Assembly (NCBI GenBank): GCA_963715045.1
Contig: CAVQRC010000014.1
Location: 186,001-250,000 of the forward strand
Direction of reading: 5' to 3'
Source: CAVQRC01 sp963715045
GTDB taxonomy: Bacteria; Planctomycetota; Planctomycetia; Pirellulales; Lacipirellulaceae
Length of the DNA stretch: 64,000 bases
The position numbers and the translations under genes were made by a program. Shown here in pieces: positions 55,049-64,000 of this stretch. The number at the start of each line of letters is the position of its first letter. Position 1 is the stretch's first letter. Under the pieces are notes generated by a model, which had not been told where the DNA came from, searched no databases, and was given only the letters and a program-made list of their open reading frames with translations.

Positions 55049-55949
55049 ATGCCAGTAACCGAGTGGACCCCGATCGAACAGGTCACACCAGCCGGACGCC
55101 GCAGACAGCGACGGAGAAGCATGGCGGGCACTCGCAGAGGGTACGGTTCCGGCGATCGTCTTTCGCGGGGCCGTGGCGGCCGACGAATGCCAGGGCCTCA
55201 TCAATCTGCTGATCGCCCGCGGAATGATGTCTGCTACGACCGACGACGTCGATGAACGGCAGGCAATTCCGACCGAGCTGACCGATCAATGGATCCAGAC
55301 CGATCTGAATCCCAAAGGCAGCCGCCGGAAGCGGGTCGATATCGGAGCCAGCCTGGGGATCTTGGGACATCGTCGCGAGGAGTTCTTTGAGCAGGCCGCG
55401 GCAGCCCACACGTTGTTTGCCGAGCTCTTTCGGGGACGCCTCGATCCGATTGCCGTGATCTACGACCACTTGCAGTCGCTGTCCCCCGGTTATCGGGTGG
55501 TTACGGCTTACGAGCCAGACGGCCGGCAGTACGGGCCGGCCATCGTTCGCATCCACTACGGCGGCTTCACGTATGGCCCTCATTTCGACAGCGTGCGGCT
55601 TCGCGAGAAGCGGACCGATTACGCCGTGTACAAGTACCAGCATCAGTTCGCCGGAGTCTTGTGCTTGCAGAATTCGACCGTCGATGGGCAGACCGCGCAG
55701 GGAATCATTCACAATCAGCTCTGGAATGAGGGGCTGGATTCCTGTTTGAAGCAGGGGCGATTTCCCGAACTGGCGGCCGAGCGGAACATCGCTTCGGCGC
55801 AGATCGACCTGGAACCGGGCGACCTGTACTTCTTCAACACGCACAGCATTCACGAAGTTCCGGGAGTCCCGGCCGATCAGCCGCGAGTCGTGCTGGCCAC
55901 GTTCATCGGCTACTCGGAAGACGAGGCAGAGATCATGGTCTGGTCGTGA
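55049..55949 (+). CDS. 2-oxoglutarate/Fe(II)-dependent oxygenase, frameshifted near the start
   Basis: About 299 aa. The start MPVTEWTPIEQVTPAGRR is joined, after an indel near 55108, to DGEAWRALAEGTVPAIVFRG. The double-stranded beta-helix has the iron ligands His and Asp in YGPHFDSVRL (around residue 177) and the second His in THSIHEVPGV with the 2-oxoglutarate arginine in QPRVVLATFIGYS. A 2OG hydroxylase of unknown substrate. The next gene fragment is a hydroxyproline epimerase, which hints at hydroxyproline, but this is speculative. Confidence 0.8.
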
Positions 55950-56050
55950 GCGTCAAGCGGGTCGAGGTGATCGATCCGCACACCGGTGGTGAGCCGATCC
56001 GGGTGGTGCTGCGGGAGGGACCCGAACCGGGACGCTGCACTTCGATTCCC
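55946..56050 (+). pseudogene. N-terminal fragment of a proline racemase/4-hydroxyproline epimerase
   Basis: A GTG at 55946 overlaps the oxygenase stop (GTGA) and starts SVKRVEVIDPHTGGEPIRVV, the unmistakable N-terminus of this family. After about 30 residues similarity ends and the sequence runs into the convergent symporter gene, so about 300 residues and the catalytic cysteines are gone. Confidence 0.8.
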
Positions 56051-56099
56051 GCGACCCGTTTCGAAACGGGCTGTGGGCTGAAAGAAAGTCAGTTCCGGG

Positions 56100-57471
56100 C
56101 TACCGCCGCTGCCTCGAGGCGACGAAGCCCATCGCGAGCAGATTCATGCCGATGGCGGGCAGAACGGGCTCGATCTCGCTGGCCATCTCGGGCAGCCATT
56201 CCCCGGCCGCGGCCGCCTTCCAGACCAATGCCGTCGTCAACCCGGCCGCCATCCCGCTGACCACGGCCCGGGGCGGCGTCTGAGGGAACCGCAACGCGGC
56301 GATCACGGCCGGTGTCAGCGTTGCCCCGTAGAGCGTGTACGCGTAGAGCGCGACACTGAAGAACCGGTCGCTCGTAAATGCCAGACCCATCGCGATCAGG
56401 CCCAGCACAACGACGATCCACCGCTGCCGACTCGGTGTTGACAAGCCACCAGTCAGGTCGGCCGAAACCGAAGTCGCGGAACCGAGCAAGTAAGAATCGG
56501 CCGTCGTCACGATCACGGCCGTGATCGACATCACGAGCCATACGCCAAGCCACGCTGGCGCGAGTTCGAATGCCACGGCGATGACGCCGTACGCATGGTT
56601 TTCGAGTTCGCGGGCGAGCAGCTGTCGGCCGAACCAGGCGATGCCGATGATGGACCACTCGAGAATCAGGATTCCGAAAAACATGGCGATTGCCGCCTGG
56701 GTGGCCGCTCTTGGTGATCGGGCCGACATAAAGCGTTGATAAAGATTCGCATCACCGAGGACCAGCAGGAAGGACGGCAGGACGATGCCGATCCAGCCGA
56801 TCCGACTGAGCGGCGCGATGGGTGAGGAGAGTTCCGCGACCGCGGGTAGCTCGGTGGCATCACTGGCGGCGTACCGGAATGCCAGAAACGCGACCGTCGC
56901 GAGCAGCCCGCACGCCATCAACGCGCCGTTGATGACATCGGTCCAGGCCACGCTCATCATGCCGGCCAGAGCGGTGTAGAGAATCACGAATACTCCGAAT
57001 GCCACCACGCCCGGCACGCGACTGTCCAGGGTGGGAAAAAAATTGCCCAGGACCGCTGCCCCGGCGCGGTACTGGTACGACACGATGATCAGATAAGCAC
57101 CAATCAAAGTGACCGCCGCCAGAATCTGGGCCGCACGACCGAATCGCAGGCTCAGGATTTGCGGAATACTGTCGGCCGGAAGGGAACGTGCACGTCCTGC
57201 CAGTGCGGCCAGGCAGAGTACGCCCAGGGCCCCCGAGAAGGGCAGTACGAATCCGAGTAACCCGCCGCTCGTACGTGAACTCGGCGTTTCCGAAGAGCGA
57301 ACCGGTACCGATCCAGGTTGCGACGAGGGTTCCGGCGACCACGCCCATCGGGAGTCGCCGACCGGCGAGAGCGAAGTCCTCGGCCGTCTTGATCCGGCGG
57401 GCATGCCAGATCCCCACGAGTGTCAAACATCCGAGAAACGCAGCCGAGGCGATGAGGGCGGCGGTGGCCAT
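56100..57471 (-). CDS. Sodium:solute symporter family transporter, frameshifted
   Basis: About 456 aa, twelve or more membrane segments. Starts MATAALIASAAFLGCLTLVG; then ARRIKTAEDFALAGRRLPMG and ATWIGTGSLFGNAEFTYE (the first broken helix of the LeuT fold). An indel near 57265 joins GGLLGFVLPFSGALGVLCLA. Later TDVINGALMACGLLATVAFL and VIVTTADSYLLGSATSVSAD, a typical SSS sodium-site segment. The substrate is unknown; closeness to the hydroxyproline epimerase fragment might suggest proline or hydroxyproline. Confidence 0.85.
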
Positions 57472-57485
57472 GCCCGGAATCTACC

Positions 57486-57765
57486 ACAAAGCCCGGCATT
57501 TGGAGGCGGTGGCCTGAATGGCAATCGAGTTCGCCTTCAGCAGCGGTAGCCGGGGTGGCGATCCGCTGCTGCAGAATGCCGGGCTTTTCAGAATCGCGGA
57601 CGGCCGTGACAATTCCAGCGTTGCCAAGCTGCCATGGCGCCGTCTTTCGCACTGGGACACCGAGCGGCCTTGGCAGGTCGGAGAAGCCGGCTTCGCGCGT
57701 GGCGGGTTTGGTGGGGGCGAGCGGCGGAAGAAGCCGGGCTTCGCGCCGGGCATCGGAATACCTGT
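57486..57765. repeat. Cluster of REP-like palindromes
   Basis: AAAGCCCGGCATTTGGAGGC at 57489 pairs with AGAATGCCGGGCTTTTCAG at about 57574; a second pair, AGAAGCCGGCTTCGCGCG (about 57680) and AAGAAGCCGGGCTTCGCGCC (about 57727), follows. Same family as the 270-bp tandem units. Non-coding space between the symporter gene and the lipoprotein gene. Confidence 0.75.
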
Positions 57766-57835
57766 GGAATGATCGCGGCTGTGGCGCGATAATCGATCGT
57801 TCCCATGTCTTTCGTCCGCTGATTGCCGAATTCTC

Positions 57836-58237
57836 ATGCCGTGCCGACCCTTGCTGCTGATCTCAAGCCTGCTGATTGTGGCGGGCTGCGGGCAGGGTGA
57901 CGACGGTCCGCCAACCGCCCACATCACAGGCCGCGTGACGATCGCCAAAATGGCCCTGCCGGACGACGCCGACGGGACGATCATCTTTCGGCCCCGCGGC
58001 GGTGGACAGGCCCAGCCGGCTTCGGCCACGATTGTCGCCGGGCGATATGATGTCGCCGAGGCCCCCGTCGGCGAAGTGCGGGTGACGTTCAACATCGGCC
58101 GCGAGACGGGTCGCATGATCCGTGAAGACGGAGGCTCGCCCTTCAAAGAACGTGTGGATCTCGTCCCGCCGCAGAGCCGCACCGGCATCGATGTGACGGT
58201 CTCCGAAGATACCGAGCTGGACTTCAACCTCGAGTAG
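57836..58237 (+). CDS. Small lipoprotein of a DUF1559 locus
   Basis: 133 aa. Signal MPCRPLLLISSLLIVAGCGQ with lipobox IVAGC. The mature domain is short and beta-rich (HITGRVTIAKMALPDDADG, ATIVAGRYDVAEAPVGEV, RVTFNIG). A DUF1559 gene follows about 200 bp later on the same strand, with a REP-like element between. Function unknown. Confidence 0.83.
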   Translation: MPCRPLLLISSLLIVAGCGQGDDGPPTAHITGRVTIAKMALPDDADGTIIFRPRGGGQAQPASATIVAGRYDVAEAPVGEVRVTFNIGRETGRMIREDGGSPFKERVDLVPPQSRTGIDVTVSEDTELDFNLE

Positions 58238-58401
58238 CCCCCGTGGTCAGCGGACGAAAACCAAAGCTCGGTGGTGACCGCAAGACATTACTTGCGGCTC
58301 GCAGGTGCGCGTCGGGATGGTGTGGCGTGGCCATTCGTTACGCATTTGAACTCAAGGGCCGTTTGAGGGGCTCAGAATCTCGCGGTGATTCGGCACGCTT
58401 G

Positions 58402-58472
58402 AGAAGCCCGGCTTTTGGCCTCGTCGTTCGAAGCATGCCGCGTCGCGGAAAAAGCCGGGCTTCGGCGTTTAC
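58402..58472. repeat. REP-like palindrome overlapping the DUF1559 start
   Basis: Arms GAGAAGCCCGGCTTTTGGCC and GTCGCGGAAAAAGCCGGGCT. The second arm encodes residues RGKSRAS of the DUF1559 gene that begins at 58435. Confidence 0.8.
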
Positions 58473-59402
58473 GCTGGTGGAACTGCTGGTCGTGATTGCC
58501 ATCATCGGCATCCTCGTCGGACTGCTTCTGCCGGCGGTCCAGGCGGCCCGCGAAGCCGCCCGCAAGACGCAGTGCACCAACCATCTCCGGCAATTTGCCC
58601 TCGGAATGCTGCAGTTCGAAAACACGGCCGGGGCCCTGCCGACGGCGGCCATGAGCTGGGATGCCCGGGCGTACAGCGGCCGTGGGCCCGGCAGCTGGTA
58701 CGACGACCACGGCTGGTACAGCCAGATGGGTCCTTACATCGAGGAGCAGGCCTGGTTCGACATGATCGATTTCGACGTCGCCTTCAGTCACGTCGACAAC
58801 GATCCGGCCCGCCGCGTCGAGATCGCGACTTTATGCCTGTCCTTCGGATATCGGGCTGCAAAAGAACGAGTGGCGGAGTCCGACCTGGGCCCGCCTCCGG
58901 GGCAACTACGTCGTCAACTTCGGTAACACGAACTATGGCCAGACCGACAAAGACGGCATCCCCTTCGGCGGCGCAGCCGTTTCGCGGCGGCCTCGAGACC
59001 GGCCTGGAGGTCATCACCGATGGCACGAGCCATACCCTGATGATGTCGGAGATCCGGATCCTGCCCGAACTTCCCGACGAACTCACCTGGGGTGGACCGT
59101 ACTCCGATTTCACGACCGGGCTCGGTGGGCAGACCTTCACCGCCTGGAATCCCCCCAACTCGAACGTCGGGGACGAGGTCGCTCGACTCGTCGTTCAGCC
59201 GCAATACTACGAAGCGAACGGCATTCCGCTCCCCCGCCGGCTCGATCCAACCAAAGCCCAGACGTTTGCCGCCCGAAGTCATCATCCGGGCGGCGTCGTG
59301 GCGAGCCTCTGCGACGCCTCGGTCCGTTTCTTTTCCGAATCGATCGACCTCGTCCTCTGGCAGGCCTGGTCCACCGCCGCCGCCGGAGACCAGACGGAAT
59401 AG
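58435..59402 (+). CDS. DUF1559 pseudopilin-like secreted protein, frameshifted
   Basis: About 322 aa. The start MPRRGKSRASA lies directly before FTLVELLVVIAIIGILVG, with Ala at the cleavage position. NHLRQFALGMLQFENTAGAL and MGPYIEEQAWFDMIDFD follow; indels between about 58850 and 58980 break the frame (the true middle reads NEWRSPTWARLRGNYVVNFG), then GGLETGLEVITDGTSHTLMM and the C-terminal HPGGVVASLCDASVRF (D-A instead of D-G). The residues before FTL come from a REP-like repeat. Confidence 0.87.
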
Positions 59403-59416
59403 CTCAGAATTGACTA

Positions 59417-59455
59417 AATGACAAATGACAAATGACAGATGACAGACGACAGATG
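59417..59455. repeat. Simple repeat ATGACAA/ATGACAG
   Basis: Tandem heptamer-like units, non-coding, before the oxidoreductase gene. A related CAAATCACAAATCACAAAC tract is found at about 60719-60757. Confidence 0.7.
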
Positions 59456-59562
59456 CCCAATGACGAATCCCGAACACGAAAGTTGCTTCGTCATGGGGGT
59501 TTCGGTATTCCTTAGTTACGATTCGTCATTAGAAAACCTACCGTGCAGCAAGGAACGTCTCG

Positions 59563-60684
59563 ATGCCGCATAAACCTGTTCACGTGGCCATGATCGGACT
59601 TGGTTTCGGGGCCGAGTTCATCCCGATCTACCAGGCACATCCGCACGCCCACGTCCGCTCGATCTGCCGACGCAACGAAGCGGAACTCCACAAGGTCGGA
59701 GATGCCTTCGGAATCGAGCATCGCGCGACGAGCTTTGAAGAGGTTCTCGCCGACGACGAAGTCGATTATGTGCACATCAACAGCCCGATCCCCGACCATG
59801 CGTGGATGTCTTTGAAGGCCCTCGACGCCGGCAAGCACGTGATGTGCACGGTACCGATGGCGACCACGATCGACGAGTGCCGCCAGATTGTCGAGAAGGT
59901 CGCCGAAACCGGGCTGAAATACATGATGGCCGAGACGGTGGTGTACAGCCGCGAGTTCCTGTTTCTCAAACAGATGTACGAGCAGGGAGAGCTGGGCAAG
60001 ATTCAATACATGGCCGCATCGCACCCGCAGGATATGGACGGCTGGCCCGACTACTGGGAGCGAATGATTCCGATGCATTACGCGACGCACGTCGTCAGCC
60101 CCGTATTGGGGCTTGTGGATGGCCTCGCGGAATACGTTTCGTGCTTTGGCTCGGGTACCGTTCGTGACGACATCGCGAAGAAATCAGGCAACACGTTCGC
60201 GGTCGAGTCGTGCCATGTGAAGATCGCCGACAGCGACATCGCGGCCCACCTGTGGCGGTTCCTGTACGATACGGCCCGGCAGTACCGCGAGTCCTTCGAC
60301 GTCTACGGGACGAAGAAATCCTTCGAATGGGCCTTGATCGAGGGAGAACCGCACGTGCTGCACACGGCCAAGAAGCCTGAGCCGGAGATTCCCACCTGGA
60401 TCGAAGTGCCCGACTTCGCCCATCTGCTGCCGGGCGAAATCCAGAAGTTCACGCAGTCGATTCACGACGCCGACCATTTGTCGTTCGTCCAGGGGGGCGG
60501 GCACGGCGGTTCGCATCCGCACCTGGTGCACGAGTTCGTTTCGGCCCTGGTCGAAGATCGCGATCCGTGGCCGAATGCCGTGACGAGCGCGAACTGGACG
60601 TGTGTGGGACTCTGCGCTCACGAGTCGGCCGAGCGGGGAGGAGAGATCGTGCGACTGCCGGAGTTTACGCGGCGCAGGGCGTAG
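59563..60684 (+). CDS. Gfo/Idh/MocA family oxidoreductase
   Basis: 373 aa. Rossmann motif VAMIGLGFGAEFIPIYQ near residue 8, then DYVHINSPIPDHAWMSLKAL, AGKHVMCTVPMATTIDECRQ (the usual EKP replaced by TVP) and the second domain with GGHGGSHPHLVHEFVSALVE. Cytoplasmic, no TAT signal. It probably acts on a sugar or inositol derivative with NAD(P). The lysine of the EKP catalytic motif is not seen, so the reaction may be atypical. Next gene is the ThuA/PVC dehydrogenase, a common neighbour in planctomycetes. Confidence 0.9.
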   Translation: MPHKPVHVAMIGLGFGAEFIPIYQAHPHAHVRSICRRNEAELHKVGDAFGIEHRATSFEEVLADDEVDYVHINSPIPDHAWMSLKALDAGKHVMCTVPMATTIDECRQIVEKVAETGLKYMMAETVVYSREFLFLKQMYEQGELGKIQYMAASHPQDMDGWPDYWERMIPMHYATHVVSPVLGLVDGLAEYVSCFGSGTVRDDIAKKSGNTFAVESCHVKIADSDIAAHLWRFLYDTARQYRESFDVYGTKKSFEWALIEGEPHVLHTAKKPEPEIPTWIEVPDFAHLLPGEIQKFTQSIHDADHLSFVQGGGHGGSHPHLVHEFVSALVEDRDPWPNAVTSANWTCVGLCAHESAERGGEIVRLPEFTRRRA

Positions 60685-60905
60685 ACTCAGACCGTCCGAT
60701 GCAGGCACGATGCGCGGATCAAATCACAAATCACAAACTCCAAATTACAAACAAATCTCAATACAAAAGAGTCAAATCTCAAATCGCGACTCCGGTGGTT
60801 GGTTCTCTTGGTCACTGGCAGTAGCCCGACCCCCGACCCCCGACCCCTGTCTGCTGACCCCCGACCCCTACCACACGATGCTCACCGATCGCTGCCGCTG
60901 CTCGA

Positions 60906-63900
60906 TTGAGTCCCTGGCTCTTCCTGCTGCTGGTCGCCTTCGCCGCCACGGCCGCCGTGGCGGCCGAGCCGCTGCAGGTGCTGTTTCTCGGCGACGACGG
61001 TCCGCATCGGCCCCGTGAACGATTTCCGCAGCTCGCGGTCGCGTTTGCCGACCGCGGCATCGAGCTCACCTACACAGACCGGCTTGAGGATCTCACCGCG
61101 GATTACCTCAACCGCTTCGACGCCCTGCTGCTGTACGCCAACATCGACCGCATCGAACAACCCCAGGAGCAGGCCCTGCTTGAGTATGTGGCGGGCGGGC
61201 ACGGATTCGTCCCGATCCACTGTGCGACGTATTGCTTTCGCAATTCGCCCGATCTGGTCGCCTTGATGGGCGGCCAGTTTAAGTCGCACGGTACGGGCGT
61301 GTTTCGCACCGAGATCGCACTTCCCGAACACCCACTGATGCGCGGCTATGGCGGCTTCGAGAGCTGGGACGAAACGTACGTCCATCACCTGCACAACGAA
61401 CAGCACCGCACCGTGCTGTGCTACCGCGTGGAAGGGGAGCATCGCGAACCGTGGACCTGGATTCGAACCCACGGCCAGGGCCGCGTGTTCTACACGGCCT
61501 GGGGCCACGACTATCGCACCTGGCGGCAGCCCGGCTTCCACAACCTCGTCGAACGCGGTCTGCGGTGGGCGGCGAACCGCGATCTCAGCGGCGTCCCGGC
61601 TTATGTCGCGGATCGACCGTTTCCGGTCCCTGCGATGACAGCCCCGCGAACGGACGTCGCAGCCGTTCGAGTACGTCGACGTCGGCCATAAGATCCCGGA
61701 TTACACGCCCGGAGCTCAATGGGGTACGCAGGGCCAGCCGAAGTCGCGGATGCAGAAGCCGCTGTCTCCCGCGGAGTCGCTGAAGCACCTCGTCGTGCCG
61801 CAAGGGTTTCATGTCGAGTTGTTCGCCAGCGAGCCCGACCTGGGCGGCAAGCCGATCGCGATGAACTGGGATGAACGCGGCCGACTGTGGGTCGCCGAAA
61901 CGTACGATTACCCCAACGAATTGCAGCCGCCGGGCGAGGGTCGCGATCGGATCCGCATCTGCGAGGACACCGACGACGATGGCCGGGCGGATAAGTTCAC
62001 CGTCTTCGCCGAGCAGCTCAGTATTCCCACGGCGATCACGTTCCACCGTGGCGGAGCGATTATTCAGGACAGCACGCGTACCCTGTATTTGAAAGATACC
62101 GATGGCGACGACGTCGCGGATGAGCAGCGCGTGTTGTTCACGAATTGGAATCAGGGTGACACGCACGGCGGGGTGAGCAACTTCCAGTACGGCCTCGACA
62201 ACTGGGTCTGGGCCATGCAGGGCTACAACGATTCGAAGCCGCGGTACGACCTCGCCCACGGTGGCCAGCAGCATCGCGGGTTTCGCAATGGCTTTTTCCG
62301 TTTTCGCCCCGACGGCAGCGACATCGAGTTCATCCGCTCGACGAACAACAACACCTGGGGGCTGGGGATCAGCGAAGAAGGGCTCGTCTTCGGCTCGACG
62401 GCGAATCGCAATCCGAGCGTGTTCATGCCGATCGCGAATCGGTATTACGAACGGGTTCGCGGCTGGGCGGCGTCGCTGCAACTCGGCACGATCGCGGACA
62501 CGCACCTGTTCGCGCCGATTACCGACCGCGTCAGGCAGGTTGATCATCACGGCGGCTACACGGCCGGAGCCGGTCACGCGTTGTACACAGCTCGATCGTA
62601 TCCCGAGCCGTACTGGAATCGCACCGCTTTTGTCGCCGGACCCACGGGCCACCTGGTCGGGACGTTCGTCCTTTCGCCCGACGGCAGCGGCTTTCGCGCG
62701 ACAAGCCCTTGCAATCTGCTGGCCAGCGACGATGAATGGACGGCCCCGATCCTGGCCGAGGTTGGCCCGGACGGCTCCGTGTGGGTCATCGACTGGTACA
62801 ACTACATCGTCCAACACAACCCCACGCCGCAAGGTTTCCAGACCGGCAAGGGCAACGCCTACGAGACCGACCTCCGCGATAAAAAGCACGGACGCATCTA
62901 CCGCGTGGTCTACGATGCCGCGCCAGCCGGCCACCTGCAACTCGCTGGCCGATGCCACGCCTGCGGAACTCGTCGCCGCGCTCGCTGATTCAAATCGCTT
63001 CTGGCGAAGACACGCCCAGCGATTGCTGGTGGAACGCGGCAAGGCAGACATCGTGCCGGCGTTGATCGAGCTGGTCGAGGATCGGCACGTCGATGCGATC
63101 GGCCTGAACGTGGCGGCGATCCACGCCCTGTGGACGTTGCACGGCCTGGGCATGCTTGATGGCACGCACCCCGCCGCGACCGAGGCCGCCCGCGCCGCCC
63201 TGAATCACCCCTCGCCTGGTGTACGGCTCAATGCGCTGCGTGTCCTGCCAGCGACCACCGCGTCATCGATCGCCGTGCATCAGGCGCGGTCGCTCACCGA
63301 CCCCGACCCACAGGTACGCCTCGCGGCCTGCCTGGCCTTGGCCGACCTCCCGCCGTGCGAGGATGTCGCACCCCAACTCGCTGCCGTGCTCAATGCGACC
63401 GGCGAGGATCGCTGGTTGCACGATGCGGCGATCGCTGCCGCCGCGAACCACGCCCCCGCGTTTCTGGCGGACGTGGTCCAGCAGCAGCCCACCGACCCCA
63501 CGCTCGCCGATGCGGTCGCGATCGTCGCCGACCATTTCGCCCGAGGAAACGACACCGGCGACCTTGGAACCATCGTTGCCGCTTGGCCCTCGGGCGACGA
63601 CGAACTCGTCGCGGCCTCGATCCAGGGACTCGCACGCGGCGCTGTCGGCCGCGGCAACGCGATCCAACTCGACGAGGCCCTCGAGCAGGAGCTCGCCCGG
63701 TTGTTCGACCTTCTCGGGCTCGAAGGCCGACGGCACCTGGTCACCTTCGCCCGCGCCTGCGGCAGCGAGATACTCACCTCCCGCAGTCGGGAACTCGCCG
63801 CCGCATTGCTCGCCACGGCAGCCGACGAGACGGCTCGATCAGACCGCGCGGATCCACGCCGTGAACGAGGCCCTCACCCTCGGCGGCGACGATCCGCATC

Positions 63901-64000
63901 TGGCCACCGCGGTACTCGAACTGCTGACGCCTCAGGCAGGGCCTGAGTTCGCTGAGGGGGTGATCGAAGCCCTGGCCGGAAGTCAGCACGGCGACACAGG
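60906..64000 (+). CDS. ThuA - PVC-type membrane-bound dehydrogenase - HEAT protein, frameshifted, 3' end outside window
   Basis: More than 1030 aa within the window. A TTG start at 60906 gives the signal LSPWLFLLLVAFAATAAVAA; no in-frame ATG is near, so an indel at the start is possible. A ThuA domain (about 20-250: GHGFVPIHCATYCFRNSPDL, GRVFYTAWGHDYRTW) is followed by the planctomycete/verrucomicrobial dehydrogenase propeller (LKHLVVPQGFHVELFASEP, MNWDERGRLWVAETYDYPNE, TNNNTWGLGISEEGLVFGST, VWVIDWYNYIVQHNPTP) and HEAT-like repeats. Indels near 61665, 62950 and 63835. The C-terminal cytochrome c domain expected in the family lies outside. Likely periplasmic sugar oxidation. Confidence 0.88.

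Noticed and set aside
61585..63165. 526-codon open frame on the minus strand
   Set aside because: Antisense to the ThuA/PVC dehydrogenase gene, whose motifs are clear on the plus strand.

Overview
The window (about 60-65 % GC by eye) comes from a planctomycete, most likely Pirellulales-like. Diagnostic content: eight DUF1559 pseudopilin-like proteins, a DUF1501 protein beside a DUF1549/DUF1553 protein with a CxxCH heme motif, a ThuA/PVC-type membrane-bound dehydrogenase, a PEP-CTERM protein with dockerin-like repeats, sulfatases, sialidases and many small lipoproteins. No rRNA, tRNA or CRISPR array was seen.

Layout. 1-5.3 kb: minus-strand run DUF1559 > lipoprotein > sialidase > DUF1559 > MlrC (M81), divergent from a second BNR sialidase. 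6.7-9.3 kb: Nei-type glycosylase, CFA-synthase-like methyltransferase and a 2 x 270 bp non-coding repeat. 9.3-13.4 kb: molybdenum hydroxylase operon (Fe-S, Mo and FAD subunits) ending in a small Cys/His-rich protein; in the Fe-S subunit all four cysteine ligands of the ferredoxin-type cluster are serine. 13.5-15.5 kb: three secreted proteins including DUF1326. 15.8-22.8 kb: DUF1559, EF-hand lipoprotein, TIM-barrel isomerase and a giant PQQ-propeller protein with a methyltransferase-like insertion. 23.7-28.1 kb: DUF1501 and DUF1549-LamG-DUF1553. 28.4-38.2 kb: TAT-exported toroid-like protein, three further DUF1559 genes with lipoproteins, a PEP-CTERM protein and a DUF1349 protein. 38.2-41.3 kb: PhnZ-like HD oxygenase, NnrD, MBL-fold protein and a four-helix-bundle protein.

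41.5-49.4 kb is the most unusual part. Two 1.22 kb direct copies of one sulfatase gene, one lacking the 5' end and the other the native 3' end, flank a 5.3 kb AT-richer segment encoding an acyltransferase, an alkaline-phosphatase-fold protein, an FAD oxidoreductase and a sulfotransferase. This is the topology left by single-crossover (Campbell-type) integration of a circle carrying an internal sulfatase fragment. 49.4-54.3 kb: DUF1559, EF-hand lipoprotein, pckA, and a SIS plus HAD pair. 55-64 kb: 2OG-Fe(II) oxygenase, a hydroxyproline-epimerase fragment, a sodium/solute symporter, lipoprotein plus DUF1559, Gfo/Idh/MocA oxidoreductase, and the ThuA/PVC dehydrogenase running off the end.

The common theme is secretion and surface glycan handling: pseudopilin-like DUF1559 proteins are encoded next to lipoproteins and secreted hydrolases (sialidase, sulfatase). 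About twenty genes are broken by single-base frameshifts while codon usage and motifs stay intact on both sides; this looks more like indel error in the assembly than real decay. Intergenic DNA is rich in dispersed hairpin elements, several of which reach into coding sequence and supply start regions or stop codons.
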